From NCBI RefSeq assembly GCF_004116455.1, contig NZ_PDJU01000005.1, forward strand, positions 118,513-182,512: a stretch of DNA of 64,000 nt, given 5' to 3'. Each line of letters opens with the position of its first letter. Within the stretch, counting starts at the first letter, position 1. Under the pieces are notes generated by a model. It saw only the letters and a list, made by a program, of their open reading frames with translations, was not told the origin of the DNA and did no database searches. The stretch comes from Arcobacter sp. F155 (lineage in GTDB: Bacteria; Campylobacterota; Campylobacteria; Campylobacterales; Arcobacteraceae). The position numbers were made by a program, and so were the translations under genes. Shown here in pieces: positions 52,128-61,296 of the stretch.

Positions 52128-54183
52128 ATGAAAGAAAAAATAATAGCCTCTTTAACGATGTGTTCAAGCATTGCATTTTCACAAAACATTATGCTTGATA
52201 CAATTACAGTAAATGAGATTTCAGATGGAACTACGCAAACTTTAAACTCTAGTGTTTTAATCAAAGAAAAAGGTCAAAGTAATAATATTGGAGATTTTAT
52301 TTTTGATGATACAGAAGTTTCTTTAAATAGAAAGGCAAATTTTGGAGACAATGGAAGTGGTTTACTACTTAGGGGGCAAAGTGGGAATAGAATAGCTTTA
52401 AATATAGATGGAAACAATATTAACTCAATTGGAGGAATGGGTGCTCCATATATTGATTTTTCTGCTATTCCAATGGATAATATTGAAAGAATAGATATTA
52501 TAAAAGGTGGAAGTAGTATTGAATATGGTCACATTTTAGGTGGAGTTATAAATGCCTATACTAAAAAACCAAAAGAAAAAGCTGATTTTTCTTTTTATGG
52601 AACAAGTGGTGGCTGGGATGGTGCAAATGACTTTTCAAATATCAGAACAAGTTTTTCAAAAAGATTTGGAGACTTTGGTATAAGTCTTGGTGCAAGTCAT
52701 CAAGAAGCAGATGCTTATCTTTTAAACAATGACTATGAATCAGATAGCATCTCTGCAAGACTATACTATTTTGCCCCAAATGATGGCGAACTTAGCCTTG
52801 GGGTATTATACTCAGATACTACAAGAGGTTTAGTTAAAGACAATAGCACAGGAGCAAACTCAAAATATCCCACCTCTTTGGGTGAAACGTTTGTTGGTGG
52901 TGCACCTATGAATAGTGCTTTAAGTTTAATAGGTGATGGGGGCAGAGGCAAATAAAGAAAAAACACTTTTAGATATCGCTTACTCTCAGCCTATAGGTGA
53001 GGATGTTTTAGTTGAGTTAAGTGCTTACAAAAATAACGAGGACAGAACAGAAAAAAACTTTTCAGATACTTCAGGTAGCACTTACAATGCAGGGGATTTA
53101 GTTTTCCAAAGAGATGTTGGAGTTGATGATTCATATGGATTAAAATCTAAAGTTACTGCATTTATAGATAATCACGAGATCCTTTTTGGTGCTGAATATA
53201 AAAAGCTAAAAGGTGGAGAAAGTACAATTACCCATTTAAATACAGAATATAATAACACTCCACCCGCACCTTGGAGTATCAATGGTATTGTTGGTGTAAA
53301 ATCTGATTTTTCGGAAACAGAACAAGAAGCGATTTTCCTAAGTGATAGATTTGAATATAGTGATAAACTGACTTTCCAATTAGGTGCTAGATATGATAAA
53401 TATGAAGCAGTACATTTAGGTTTTAAAACAAAGGATAAAAAGCTTACACCAAAGCTTGGAGTTGAATATTTAGTATCCGAGGACAATATCCTAGGATTTT
53501 ATGCATATCAAACATTTAGAGCACCAGGAACTCCAGAATTAAATCATCATTTAGATGCTGTAAACAGTGGAAGAGCTGAACTTCAAAATAATAATCTAAA
53601 AACAGAAAGTGCCAATGCAATCGATGTAGTATATAGACATAACTTCTCTTCAAGTAACTTTCTTAAAGCTTCTCTTTTCTTCTATGATGTAAAAGATTAT
53701 ATTACCTTTAAAGAAGTTCCAAAGGAAGGGTATTATGCTTACAATTTAGATAAGGCAAAATTCTTTGGTCTTACACTAAATGGACAATATAAAGTAAATG
53801 ATACATTTCTAATCAAAGCTGGAGCAACTTATCAGAAAACCAAAAAAGAAGGAGATGTTTTAGATCTAAATGAAATCTCTAATAAAATAGATTATGTTCC
53901 AAATTTAAAAGTGAACCTATCTCTTGATTATGATATTACTCCAAAAATAGGAAGTAGTTTTGCTATAAACTATACAGGAACAAGATATTATGAAAAAGAT
54001 TCAACAGCAGTTGAAAAGTTAGATGATTTTGTGACAGCTGATTTATCACTAAATTACAAAATATTAAAAAATAGTGTAGTAGAAATCTATGGCCAAAATA
54101 TTTTTGACAAAGATTATGATACAAGATATGGCGTTCCTTCTACTGGTGCTATTATAGGAGCTAGTTTTAAATACCAATTCTAA
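52128..54183 (+). pseudogene. TonB-dependent receptor, split by a one-base frameshift
   Basis: Two overlapping frames encode one receptor. The first (52128-52955, 275 residues) has a signal peptide (SLTMCSSIAFS), the plug domain with GLLLRGQSGNRIALNIDG and IERIDIIKGGSSIEYG, and the first barrel strands, then stops after GDGGRGK. The second (52933-54183, 416 residues) continues the barrel and ends with the typical NIFDKDYDTRYGVPSTGAI and C-terminal ASFKYQF. At 52938-52942 a GGGGG run causes the break; with four G the frame continues as GDGAEANKEK for about 684 residues. The receptor would import a siderophore or other metal complex. It may be an inactivating mutation, a slippage site or a sequencing error. 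Confidence 0.85.
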
Positions 54184-54214
54184 TAATACTTAACATAAAT
54201 TTAACAATTATATG

Positions 54215-54232
54215 TTTAAATAGCTATTCAAA
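54215..54232. promoter_or_regulatory. Candidate MarR operator, site D
   Basis: TTTAAATAGCTATTCAAA, the closest copy to a full palindrome, lies 19 bases upstream of the first substrate-binding protein gene, in the gap after the TonB receptor. Confidence 0.65.
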
Positions 54233-54250
54233 TATTAATAAAGGAAAATA

Positions 54251-55345
54251 ATGAGTATAAAAAAAGCTTTAATCTATCTTTTTGCTTTTTTACCCTTACT
54301 TCTTTTCTCTCAAGAAAAAAGTATTGTGATTAAAGACACTTTAGATAGAAAGGTAACTATAAATGGAGAGGTTCAAAGAGTTATTGCACTTGGAACAAGT
54401 CTAAGTTTTATAACATATTTAAACGCAATGGATAAAGTAATTGCTGTTGAATCAATTGAACAAATGGATTTTGACAAAAGAACATATACCTATGTTAATA
54501 AAAACATATTAAAAAGACTCCCCGTTGTGGCTCAAGGTGGAAGTGTTTTGCAATTAAATTATGAAACGATTCTAAATCTAAAACCTGATGTGATATTTTT
54601 GATTAGTCAAAACAAAAAAGAGGCAGATGAAATCTCTAATAAGTTAAATGTCCCTGTCGTTGTTTTAGACTATGGGAAAGATGGTGTCAACTTTAACACT
54701 ACAAACAAATCGTTATCTATAGCAGGTAAGGTTTTAAAAAAAGAGCAAAGAGCTAAAGAACTTATTGATTATATAAATAAGTTAAGAACTAGTTTAAAAA
54801 AACCTTCTTTAAAAAAACAGTCTTATATTGGTGCACTTGCTTATAAAGGATTGCAAGGAATTGATAGTACACAAGCTGATTTCATGCCATTTGAATTAGC
54901 AAATGTTACTAATGCAGTATCAAAAATAAAAAAGAAAGGTCATCTATTTATAAATGATGAATTCTTACTAATGTCAAACCCTTCCAATATGTTTATAGAT
55001 AGTGCTTGTTTTACAATTGTTCAAGAAAAATTTAAAAAGAAACCAGCATATTATAATAGATTAAAAGCTTTTAATAAAAGCCAAGTTTATTTATTACTTG
55101 CAAATAACTACTATTATACAAACTTTGATCAAATGCTTGCAAACAGCTTTTTTATAGCAAAAACACTCTATCCTAAGGAATATAAAAACTTAAATCCAAT
55201 AAAAAAAGCAAATGAAATATTTGAGATGTTTGTTGGAAAACCATTATATAGCACGATAAAAAATGGTTTACATGGCTTTAATAAAGTAATTATCAAAAAT
55301 AATCAGTTAGAACTAAAAGAAATTAGAGTGGAAGATTATAAATGA
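54251..55345 (+). CDS. Iron-type ABC substrate-binding protein 1
   Basis: A 364-residue exported protein (signal peptide IYLFAFLPLLLFS) with a TroA/BtuF-like class III binding fold: IVIKDTLDRKVTIN, VQRVIALGTSLSFITYLNAMDKVIAVE, and LNLKPDVIFLISQNK. Such proteins bind Fe-siderophores, haem or cobalamin for a FecCD-type transporter. The next gene is a paralogue, overlapping by 4 bases (ATGA), and the permease and ATPase follow. Both binding proteins share the AMDKVIAVE and QMLANSFF-AKTLYP segments. Confidence 0.86.
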   Translation: MSIKKALIYLFAFLPLLLFSQEKSIVIKDTLDRKVTINGEVQRVIALGTSLSFITYLNAMDKVIAVESIEQMDFDKRTYTYVNKNILKRLPVVAQGGSVLQLNYETILNLKPDVIFLISQNKKEADEISNKLNVPVVVLDYGKDGVNFNTTNKSLSIAGKVLKKEQRAKELIDYINKLRTSLKKPSLKKQSYIGALAYKGLQGIDSTQADFMPFELANVTNAVSKIKKKGHLFINDEFLLMSNPSNMFIDSACFTIVQEKFKKKPAYYNRLKAFNKSQVYLLLANNYYYTNFDQMLANSFFIAKTLYPKEYKNLNPIKKANEIFEMFVGKPLYSTIKNGLHGFNKVIIKNNQLELKEIRVEDYK

Positions 55346-56418
55346 TTAGGTTAGCTACATTTTTACTAATTCTTTTTATCTCAACAACACTACTTGCAGA
55401 TGAAAAAAGTATTGTTGTAAAAGATGTTTTAGATAGAAGTGTGAAAATTGATGGAAAAATTTCAAGAGTTATTGCACTTGGTAATAGTCTAAGTTTTGTG
55501 TCATATTTAAATGCAATGGATAAAGTAATTGCAGTTGAAGCAAATGAGAAAATAGATACTCAAAAAAGAACGTATACGTATGTTAATAAAGAAGTAATTC
55601 AAAACTTGCCCGTAGTTGGAGCAGGAGACAATACTAAACAATTAAACTATGAGGCAATTATTAAACTAAACCCTGATGTTATATTTACTCTTAGGCATAA
55701 TAAAAATGAAATAAAAGAGTTAACATCAAAAGTAAAAATACCTGTAATTGCAGTCTCTTCAGGAAATGAAATTTTAGATTTAAACTTAGTTAAGAAATCT
55801 CTTCAAATAATGGGTGATGTTTTAAACACAGAAAAAAGATCAGAAGAGCTAATCAGTTATATTAAAAGTTTAGAGGAAAGCTTTAAAAAAATAGAAAAAA
55901 GAAAAGAAGCATATATTTGTGGTCTTCCCTTTAAAGATTTAAGAGGATTGAATAGTACAAAAGGAGACTACTTTGCTTTTAATATTGCAAATGTAAACAA
56001 TAGCATTGCAAAATTTCATCAAAAAGGAAATATACTATTAAATGGTGAGTTTTTAATTGACCATAATCCACCAATTATATTTGTTGACGCTCTTGGTTTA
56101 GAAAAAATTAAAAACGAGTTTAGAAAAAATAAAAAGTATTTTAAAAAGTTACAAGCCTTTGAAAATGCTCAGACCTTTTCATTATTAGCAAGTAACTACT
56201 ATTTTTATAATAATGTAGACCAGATGTTAGCAAATAGTTTTTTTGTTGCAAAAACGTTATATCCAGATGCCTATAAAGAGATAAATCCTATTGAAAAAGC
56301 TAACGAAATCTTCGAAATGTTTGTTAATAAACCTATGTATAAACTCCTAGCAAAAGAATTATCAGGATTTAAAAAACTTACAATAGATAGTAATAACTTA
56401 GTTTTAGAGGAGATTTAA
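55342..56418 (+). CDS. Iron-type ABC substrate-binding protein 2 (tandem paralogue)
   Basis: A 358-residue exported protein (signal peptide LATFLLILFISTTLLA) related over its whole length to the preceding gene: VVKDVLDRSVKID, SRVIALGNSLSFVSYLNAMDKVIAVE and DQMLANSFFVAKTLYP. The tandem pair arose by duplication and has diverged substantially, so the two may bind different complexes. It is translationally coupled on both sides: 4-base overlap upstream, zero gap to the permease. Confidence 0.86.
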   Translation: MIRLATFLLILFISTTLLADEKSIVVKDVLDRSVKIDGKISRVIALGNSLSFVSYLNAMDKVIAVEANEKIDTQKRTYTYVNKEVIQNLPVVGAGDNTKQLNYEAIIKLNPDVIFTLRHNKNEIKELTSKVKIPVIAVSSGNEILDLNLVKKSLQIMGDVLNTEKRSEELISYIKSLEESFKKIEKRKEAYICGLPFKDLRGLNSTKGDYFAFNIANVNNSIAKFHQKGNILLNGEFLIDHNPPIIFVDALGLEKIKNEFRKNKKYFKKLQAFENAQTFSLLASNYYFYNNVDQMLANSFFVAKTLYPDAYKEINPIEKANEIFEMFVNKPMYKLLAKELSGFKKLTIDSNNLVLEEI

Positions 56419-57435
56419 ATGTTTAAATTTTGGTTTCTTCTTATTTTTTTATTCTTTTTAGTATTAGTTTTTTCTTTGAAAGTAGGATATACAGATATTG
56501 GGTTTTTAGAACTTTTTAATACTCTAAGTAAGCCTAATGTAGAATCAAATTTTTCACATATTATTTATGAACTTAGACTTCCTAGAATGATCGCTGCCTT
56601 TGTTGTGGGGATTTCATTATCTCTATCAGGAGTAATTTTACAAAGTATTTTAAAAAACCCCTTAGCCTCTCCTTTTACATTAGGTCTATCTCAAGGAGCA
56701 GCATTTGGTGCTTCTTTTAGTATTATTATTCTATCTTCAACAACTATCACAATTACATATTTAGGAGAACTTAACTTAATAGTAATTGGAGCTTTTTTTG
56801 GCTCAATACTTGCAGCAAGTATTATTATTGGTTTATCATTTATAAAGGAGATTACTCCTGAATCATTAATCTTATCAGGGGTTGCTTTAGCTTCACTATT
56901 TGGGGCATTAACAATGCTTTTACAATATTTTGCAAACGACAATGAACTAGCATCAGCTGTATTTTGGACGTTTGGGGATTTAAGTAAGGGAACTTATACT
57001 GAAATTATAATCTTAGCTATTGTGATTTTAATTTCCTTAATTTTTGTTATGTATAAAGCATGGGATTTTAATGCCATCATCTGGGATGAAAACTATTCAA
57101 AAAGTTTGGGTATAAAAACTTGGACACTTAGAGTATATGCAATTTTCATCGCCTCACTATTAACTTCTGTTGCAACGGCTTTTTATGGAGTTATTGGCTT
57201 TGTTGGATTAGTTGCACCCCATGTTATAAAAATCATTTATCCACATGCAAAACATCACTTTTTATTTCTTTCTTCATCATTTCTTGGTGGTGTTTTTTTA
57301 ATGTGTTCAGATTTATTAGCAAGACAAATTCTATCTCCAATAAATCTGCCTGTTGGAATATTAACTGCATTTGTTGGTGTTCCACTATTTTTATATATTA
57401 TTATAAGGAAATCACTAAATGATAGAACTAGATAA
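56419..57435 (+). CDS. FecCD-family ABC permease
   Basis: A 338-residue protein with about nine or ten transmembrane helices and the FecCD signatures IIYELRLPRMIAAFVVGISLSLSG, QSILKNPLASPFTLGLSQGAAFGAS, and FVGLVAPHVIKI. It forms the inner-membrane channel for the substrates of the two binding proteins. It overlaps the ATPase gene by 17 bases. A single permease gene implies a homodimer. Confidence 0.93.
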   Translation: MFKFWFLLIFLFFLVLVFSLKVGYTDIGFLELFNTLSKPNVESNFSHIIYELRLPRMIAAFVVGISLSLSGVILQSILKNPLASPFTLGLSQGAAFGASFSIIILSSTTITITYLGELNLIVIGAFFGSILAASIIIGLSFIKEITPESLILSGVALASLFGALTMLLQYFANDNELASAVFWTFGDLSKGTYTEIIILAIVILISLIFVMYKAWDFNAIIWDENYSKSLGIKTWTLRVYAIFIASLLTSVATAFYGVIGFVGLVAPHVIKIIYPHAKHHFLFLSSSFLGGVFLMCSDLLARQILSPINLPVGILTAFVGVPLFLYIIIRKSLNDRTR

Positions 57436-58165
57436 AATTAACTTTTCAGTAAAAAAGAAGAAAATATTAAAAGAGATAAGTTTTAATAGTCAGGAGAATA
57501 ATCTTATAGCCATTATTGGACCAAATGGAAGTGGTAAATCAACTTTATTAAAAGTGCTTAGAAACCTACTTTGTAAAGATTCAGGTGACATAAATCTATA
57601 TGAAAAAAAACTAGAATCTTATTCCAATAAAGAGCTTGCTAAACTTATTTCTTATCTTCCTCAAACTACAAAAGCTGTAAATTGTTTAGTTGAAGACTGC
57701 ATTTTACTTGGGAGAAAACCTCATATGAAGATTCTCCCTTCTAAAGAAGATAAATGTAAGTGTGAAGAAGTTATTAAAAGTCTGAATCTTGAAAAGTTAG
57801 CAAAAGAGAATATTTTAAACTTAAGTGGAGGACAGCTTCAGAAGGTTCTTATCGGAAGGTCATTAGTACAAGACTCAAACGTCCTCTTCCTTGATGAGCC
57901 CATAAATCATCTTGATATAAAAAATCAACTTGAGATAATGAATTTGACTAAAAAAGTAACCTATGAAAAAAGTTTACTTACATTTGTAGTTTTACATGAC
58001 TTGAATTTAGCCTTTAAATATGCAAATGATATTTTATTATTAAAAGAGGGAAAGATAATATTTTTTGGTAAAAAAAGCGAACTAAAAGAACAAATATTAA
58101 GAGATACATATGATGTAGATTTAAGAATCATAAATCATGAAAATGAGATAAAAGTAGTTTATTAA
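57419..58165 (+). CDS. FepC/FecE-type ABC transporter ATPase
   Basis: A 248-residue ATPase with Walker A GPNGSGKSTL (about 34-43), Q-loop SYLPQTTKAVN, the signature LNLSGGQLQKVLIGRSL, Walker B VLFLDEPINHLD, and the H-loop VVLHDLNLAF. It drives the FecCD-type permease encoded just upstream. It is followed after 23 bases by the MarR gene on the same transcript. Confidence 0.94.
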   Translation: MIELDKINFSVKKKKILKEISFNSQENNLIAIIGPNGSGKSTLLKVLRNLLCKDSGDINLYEKKLESYSNKELAKLISYLPQTTKAVNCLVEDCILLGRKPHMKILPSKEDKCKCEEVIKSLNLEKLAKENILNLSGGQLQKVLIGRSLVQDSNVLFLDEPINHLDIKNQLEIMNLTKKVTYEKSLLTFVVLHDLNLAFKYANDILLLKEGKIIFFGKKSELKEQILRDTYDVDLRIINHENEIKVVY

Positions 58166-58188
58166 AAGAAATATTATATAATCTCACC

Positions 58189-58644
58189 ATGAAAAATAAT
58201 ATTGAAGATAAAGACTGTATAGCAAATTGGATATCTAAAGTACATTTAAAATCAAAAAACAATTTTACACAAAAAATAAAAAAGTATAATTTAACTGTTG
58301 AGCAAAGGGTAATTCTATTACTTTTATTTGAAAATAAGTCAATGACTCAAAGTGAAATCTGTAAGGAAACAGTATCTGAGTCTTCAAATGTAACAGTAAC
58401 ACTTAAAAGAATGGAACAAAATGGCTATATCATAAAATCAAAGCATCCAAAGGATAAAAGAACAACTCTTATTCATCCAACTCAAAAAGCATATGATATT
58501 GAGTTTGAGTTAAAACAAATAGGTGTTGAAAGTTTAGATTATATCCTTGAAGATGTAAGTAAAGAAGACCATGATATTGCAATTAAGGTTTTAAAAGAAA
58601 TTTACAAAAAAATATTAAAACAAGAGTTTGAAGAATTATTATAA
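58189..58644 (+). CDS. MarR-family transcriptional regulator
   Basis: A 151-residue winged-helix protein: FTQKIKKYNLTVEQRVILLLLFENKSMTQSEICKETVSESSNVTVTLKRMEQNGYIIKSKHPKDKRTTLIHPT. The recognition helix (ESSNVTVTLKRME) and the wing (KHPKDKRTTLIHPT) are typical. It is the last gene of the metal-uptake cluster. The repeated near-palindromes upstream of the porin, receptor and binding-protein genes are the right size for a MarR dimer. It would sense a ligand or metal complex; direct regulation is inferred. Confidence 0.87.
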   Translation: MKNNIEDKDCIANWISKVHLKSKNNFTQKIKKYNLTVEQRVILLLLFENKSMTQSEICKETVSESSNVTVTLKRMEQNGYIIKSKHPKDKRTTLIHPTQKAYDIEFELKQIGVESLDYILEDVSKEDHDIAIKVLKEIYKKILKQEFEELL

Positions 58645-58742
58645 TTTATTTTTCGACCTACAAAATAAAAGCATTTTAAAATCCTACAAATAAAGGGGTT
58701 ATCTGTAACAGAAAATAAAGGGAGTGTTAAAAATTCTGTATA

Positions 58743-58822
58743 GTCTTTCCCTAAACCTCTTATATTTGGAACACAACTTTAAGTTTTAGTTAAAAGTTCC
58801 AAAACTACAGATTGTTGAACTT
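58743..58822. repeat. Dispersed palindromic intergenic repeat, copy 1
   Basis: This lies in the 364-base gap between the MarR and diguanylate cyclase genes, where no gene is seen. It opens GTCTTTCCCTAAACCTCTTA, has inner inverted arms TTTGGAAC / GTTCCAAA, and ends ACTACAGATTGTTGAACTTA. Copies at 61079 and 63180 share the TC(T)TTCCCTAAA-CTCTTA start; 61079 also shares the end. Confidence 0.6.
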
Positions 58823-59008
58823 ATAAATAAGGTTGAGTCAAAAGACTAAATTATAACGAAAATCAGTCTTAATGGAAACATTGTATCTGAAAAGTTATGC
58901 TATCTTCGATACTATTGCAGTTAAAAAAGATAATTTATAGATGTCTATAAAAAATACAAAAACATGTCTAAGATGTTCATCTAATTCAACTATAAATATG
59001 AAATTAGT

Positions 59009-60886
59009 TTAACTTTCTAAATCTGAAATAACCTTATTTCTACCATTTTCTTTTGCTTCATATAAATACTCATCAACTCTTTTGATAAGTGTTTGAATAT
59101 TATCAGTTCTTTTTACCTCTGTAACTCCAACACTTATTGTTTTATGTTTAACAACATCAAACTTATATTCTTCTACACTTGCTCTTAGATTTTGGGCAAA
59201 ATGGCTAGCTCCTTTTATATCTGTATCTATACAAATAATCATAAACTCTTCACCACCCCATCTTCCAACAATATCTGTTTTTCTGCCATGTTTTTTTAAA
59301 ATTTTAGATAATTCTATTAAAACACTATCTCCAACTTGATGACCATAGTTGTCATTGACTGATTTGAATTTATCAATATCAATTAATATAATTGAAAATA
59401 TATCATTATGTCTGGTAAACCTATTCATCTCATTTTCTAAAGATTCATCTAACTTCACTCTATTATATAGTTGAGTGAGTTTATCAGTTTGAGATATAAT
59501 TTCTATTTGTTTTTTATCAGTAATATCTTCACTTAAAGATGTATAACTCTCAACAACTTTATTATCAAACGATAAATTAGGGAGTATATTTGTTTTTAGC
59601 CAATAAACACTACCATCTTTTGTTTTATTTTGTAAATCACCACTCCACACAAATCCATTTGTTATTTTACTCCATAAGTCTTTATAAACTTTATCATCCA
59701 TTTCACCACTTTTAAAGATAGATGGTTTTTCCCCAATTAATTCTTCCTTCTTGTAACCACTTACATTGCATAAAGCACTACTTACATCAGTGATCTTTTT
59801 ATTCGTACCAACTGTCATTGTAATAACATACTTATCTATGGTATCAATATATCTTAAATTTTCACTGTAAAGTTTATTCGTAGTCATATAAATTTTAGAT
59901 ACTGGATATGAAATAATTAATCCAATAGGAAGTGAAATCAATAGAATAATTATGCCCAAAGTATAAGCATAAGATATATTATCAGTTTTAACATTTTTTA
60001 AATATTCATCTTTTACTTTTAATAATAATCTTATGTTTTCATTATTTGTAAAAGTATCTTTTAAAGGAAAAATATACCCAAACTCATTAAAGGTATTTGA
60101 ACTAAATGCATCTTCTGAGATATCAGGAAATTCACTAAAAACAGTATGTCCGTTATTAAGATATTTTCCCCACTCTTTGTTTTGATTTGGGTTTAGAATA
60201 AAATTACCCTCATTATCAATAAGATAAACTAAAAACTGATTATTATTTCTAAGTGCTGTAAGAAGTTTTGTCATCTCTACATTAACGATCAATATTCCAT
60301 AAAACTTTCCCTTGTAGTATACATTTGTTGAAATTCTATATGTTGGTTTTAATGGTTTCTCTATTTCACCATTTTCAACATTTAAATCCAATTTAGAATG
60401 CCAATATTCTCCACTTTTTGAGTTAAGTGTTTCTGTAAAATAGTATCTTTTTGATTTATCTTGTAGTTTTTCATCTTTTACTACAAATATATTATTGGTA
60501 TGTCTTTTTCTATCTAATCTAATTTTTTCTATTCCGTTTTTATCTAAAAATCTAAGTTGAAAAAAATTCTCATTGTTATACATTGAGTTTATAAAAAGAT
60601 TTTGAACAATATTTTTACTATTTTGGTCTTGATTTTGTATATAATCAATAAACAAATCATTTTTTTGAATAGCTAAAAGAGCATTTTCTACTTTATGAAG
60701 GTAGTTATTTATTTTTGTCTTTATCATATTGGATACATATATTGAATTTTTATCAATTTTTTTTTGCTCTAATTCAAAATTGAGATTAAAGTTTAAGTAT
60801 GTTGTTACAATTGCAACGGCTGCTCCAAATACTAAAAATAATATGATATTTTGAATGTAAAGTAGTTTTATATTTTTTGTTTTCAT
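59009..60886 (-). CDS. Membrane diguanylate cyclase with Cache and PAS sensors
   Basis: A 625-residue protein from ATG 60886 (AAGGA ribosome site); the open frame further upstream to 61003 is not used. Transmembrane helices at about 8-30 and 305-330 enclose a dCache-type periplasmic sensor. A PAS domain follows (MTVGTNKKITDVSSALCNVSGYKKEELIG), then a C-terminal GGDEF domain with DKLTQLYNRVKLDE, FSIILIDIDKFKSVND, the active-site GGEEF and VDEYLYEAKENGRN. The signature GGEEF is a functional variant, so c-di-GMP synthesis is expected. It faces a sensor kinase gene across a 407-base gap containing repeat copy 2. Confidence 0.9.
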   Translation of the reverse strand: MKTKNIKLLYIQNIILFLVFGAAVAIVTTYLNFNLNFELEQKKIDKNSIYVSNMIKTKINNYLHKVENALLAIQKNDLFIDYIQNQDQNSKNIVQNLFINSMYNNENFFQLRFLDKNGIEKIRLDRKRHTNNIFVVKDEKLQDKSKRYYFTETLNSKSGEYWHSKLDLNVENGEIEKPLKPTYRISTNVYYKGKFYGILIVNVEMTKLLTALRNNNQFLVYLIDNEGNFILNPNQNKEWGKYLNNGHTVFSEFPDISEDAFSSNTFNEFGYIFPLKDTFTNNENIRLLLKVKDEYLKNVKTDNISYAYTLGIIILLISLPIGLIISYPVSKIYMTTNKLYSENLRYIDTIDKYVITMTVGTNKKITDVSSALCNVSGYKKEELIGEKPSIFKSGEMDDKVYKDLWSKITNGFVWSGDLQNKTKDGSVYWLKTNILPNLSFDNKVVESYTSLSEDITDKKQIEIISQTDKLTQLYNRVKLDESLENEMNRFTRHNDIFSIILIDIDKFKSVNDNYGHQVGDSVLIELSKILKKHGRKTDIVGRWGGEEFMIICIDTDIKGASHFAQNLRASVEEYKFDVVKHKTISVGVTEVKRTDNIQTLIKRVDEYLYEAKENGRNKVISDLES

Positions 60887-61078
60887 TTTATTCCTTAAAA
60901 GTATCATTGTATCAAAATATTCATTCAAGTATAAAGCAATACCATTAGTTAATAGTAGAACTATTAGAATAAACAGTAGACAAAATGATGAGAATACTAT
61001 CACAGATGTAGTTAGAAATAAGCTAAAAAATCCAATATAATCTGGCTGAAACTATTAAGATACACAAAGTTTTTATAA

Positions 61079-61185
61079 TCTTTCCCTAAAGCTCTTACTT
61101 TTTGAGCAGTTTTTACTAAAAAATAGATTGTTCAAAAAAGAGTTGAAATTTGGAATATGCTCAATAAGTACAGATTGTTGAACTT
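61079..61185. repeat. Dispersed palindromic intergenic repeat, copy 2
   Basis: The fullest copy, in the gap between the divergent diguanylate cyclase and kinase genes: TCTTTCCCTAAAGCTCTTAC, inverted arms CTTTTTGAGCA / TGCTCAATAAG, an inner AGAGTTGAAATTTGG, and the end AGTACAGATTGTTGAACTTA. The remainder of this 407-base gap (60887-61293) shows no gene and must hold both promoters. Confidence 0.65.
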
Positions 61186-61282
61186 ATGTTTTATAACTCA
61201 TTTTTTCTCTTATGTAGTGTTGGCATATCACTTAACTATTTTATATAATAAATATAGATATAATAAATAAAAGTTATATTTG

Positions 61283-61296
61283 AAAGGACTTATATA
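61283..61296 (+). promoter_or_regulatory. Ribosome binding site that selects an ATA start
   Basis: AAAGGA (61283-61288) is followed by five bases and ATA (61294-61296), which opens the frame of the sensor kinase including its first transmembrane helix. No ATG, GTG or TTG occurs in frame before 61438, which would remove that helix. Confidence 0.45.

Noticed and set aside
52938..52942. Poly-G phase-variable switch
   Set aside because: Five G is much shorter than the tracts that switch in Campylobacterota; a simple indel or sequencing error is more likely, so I report a frameshift only.
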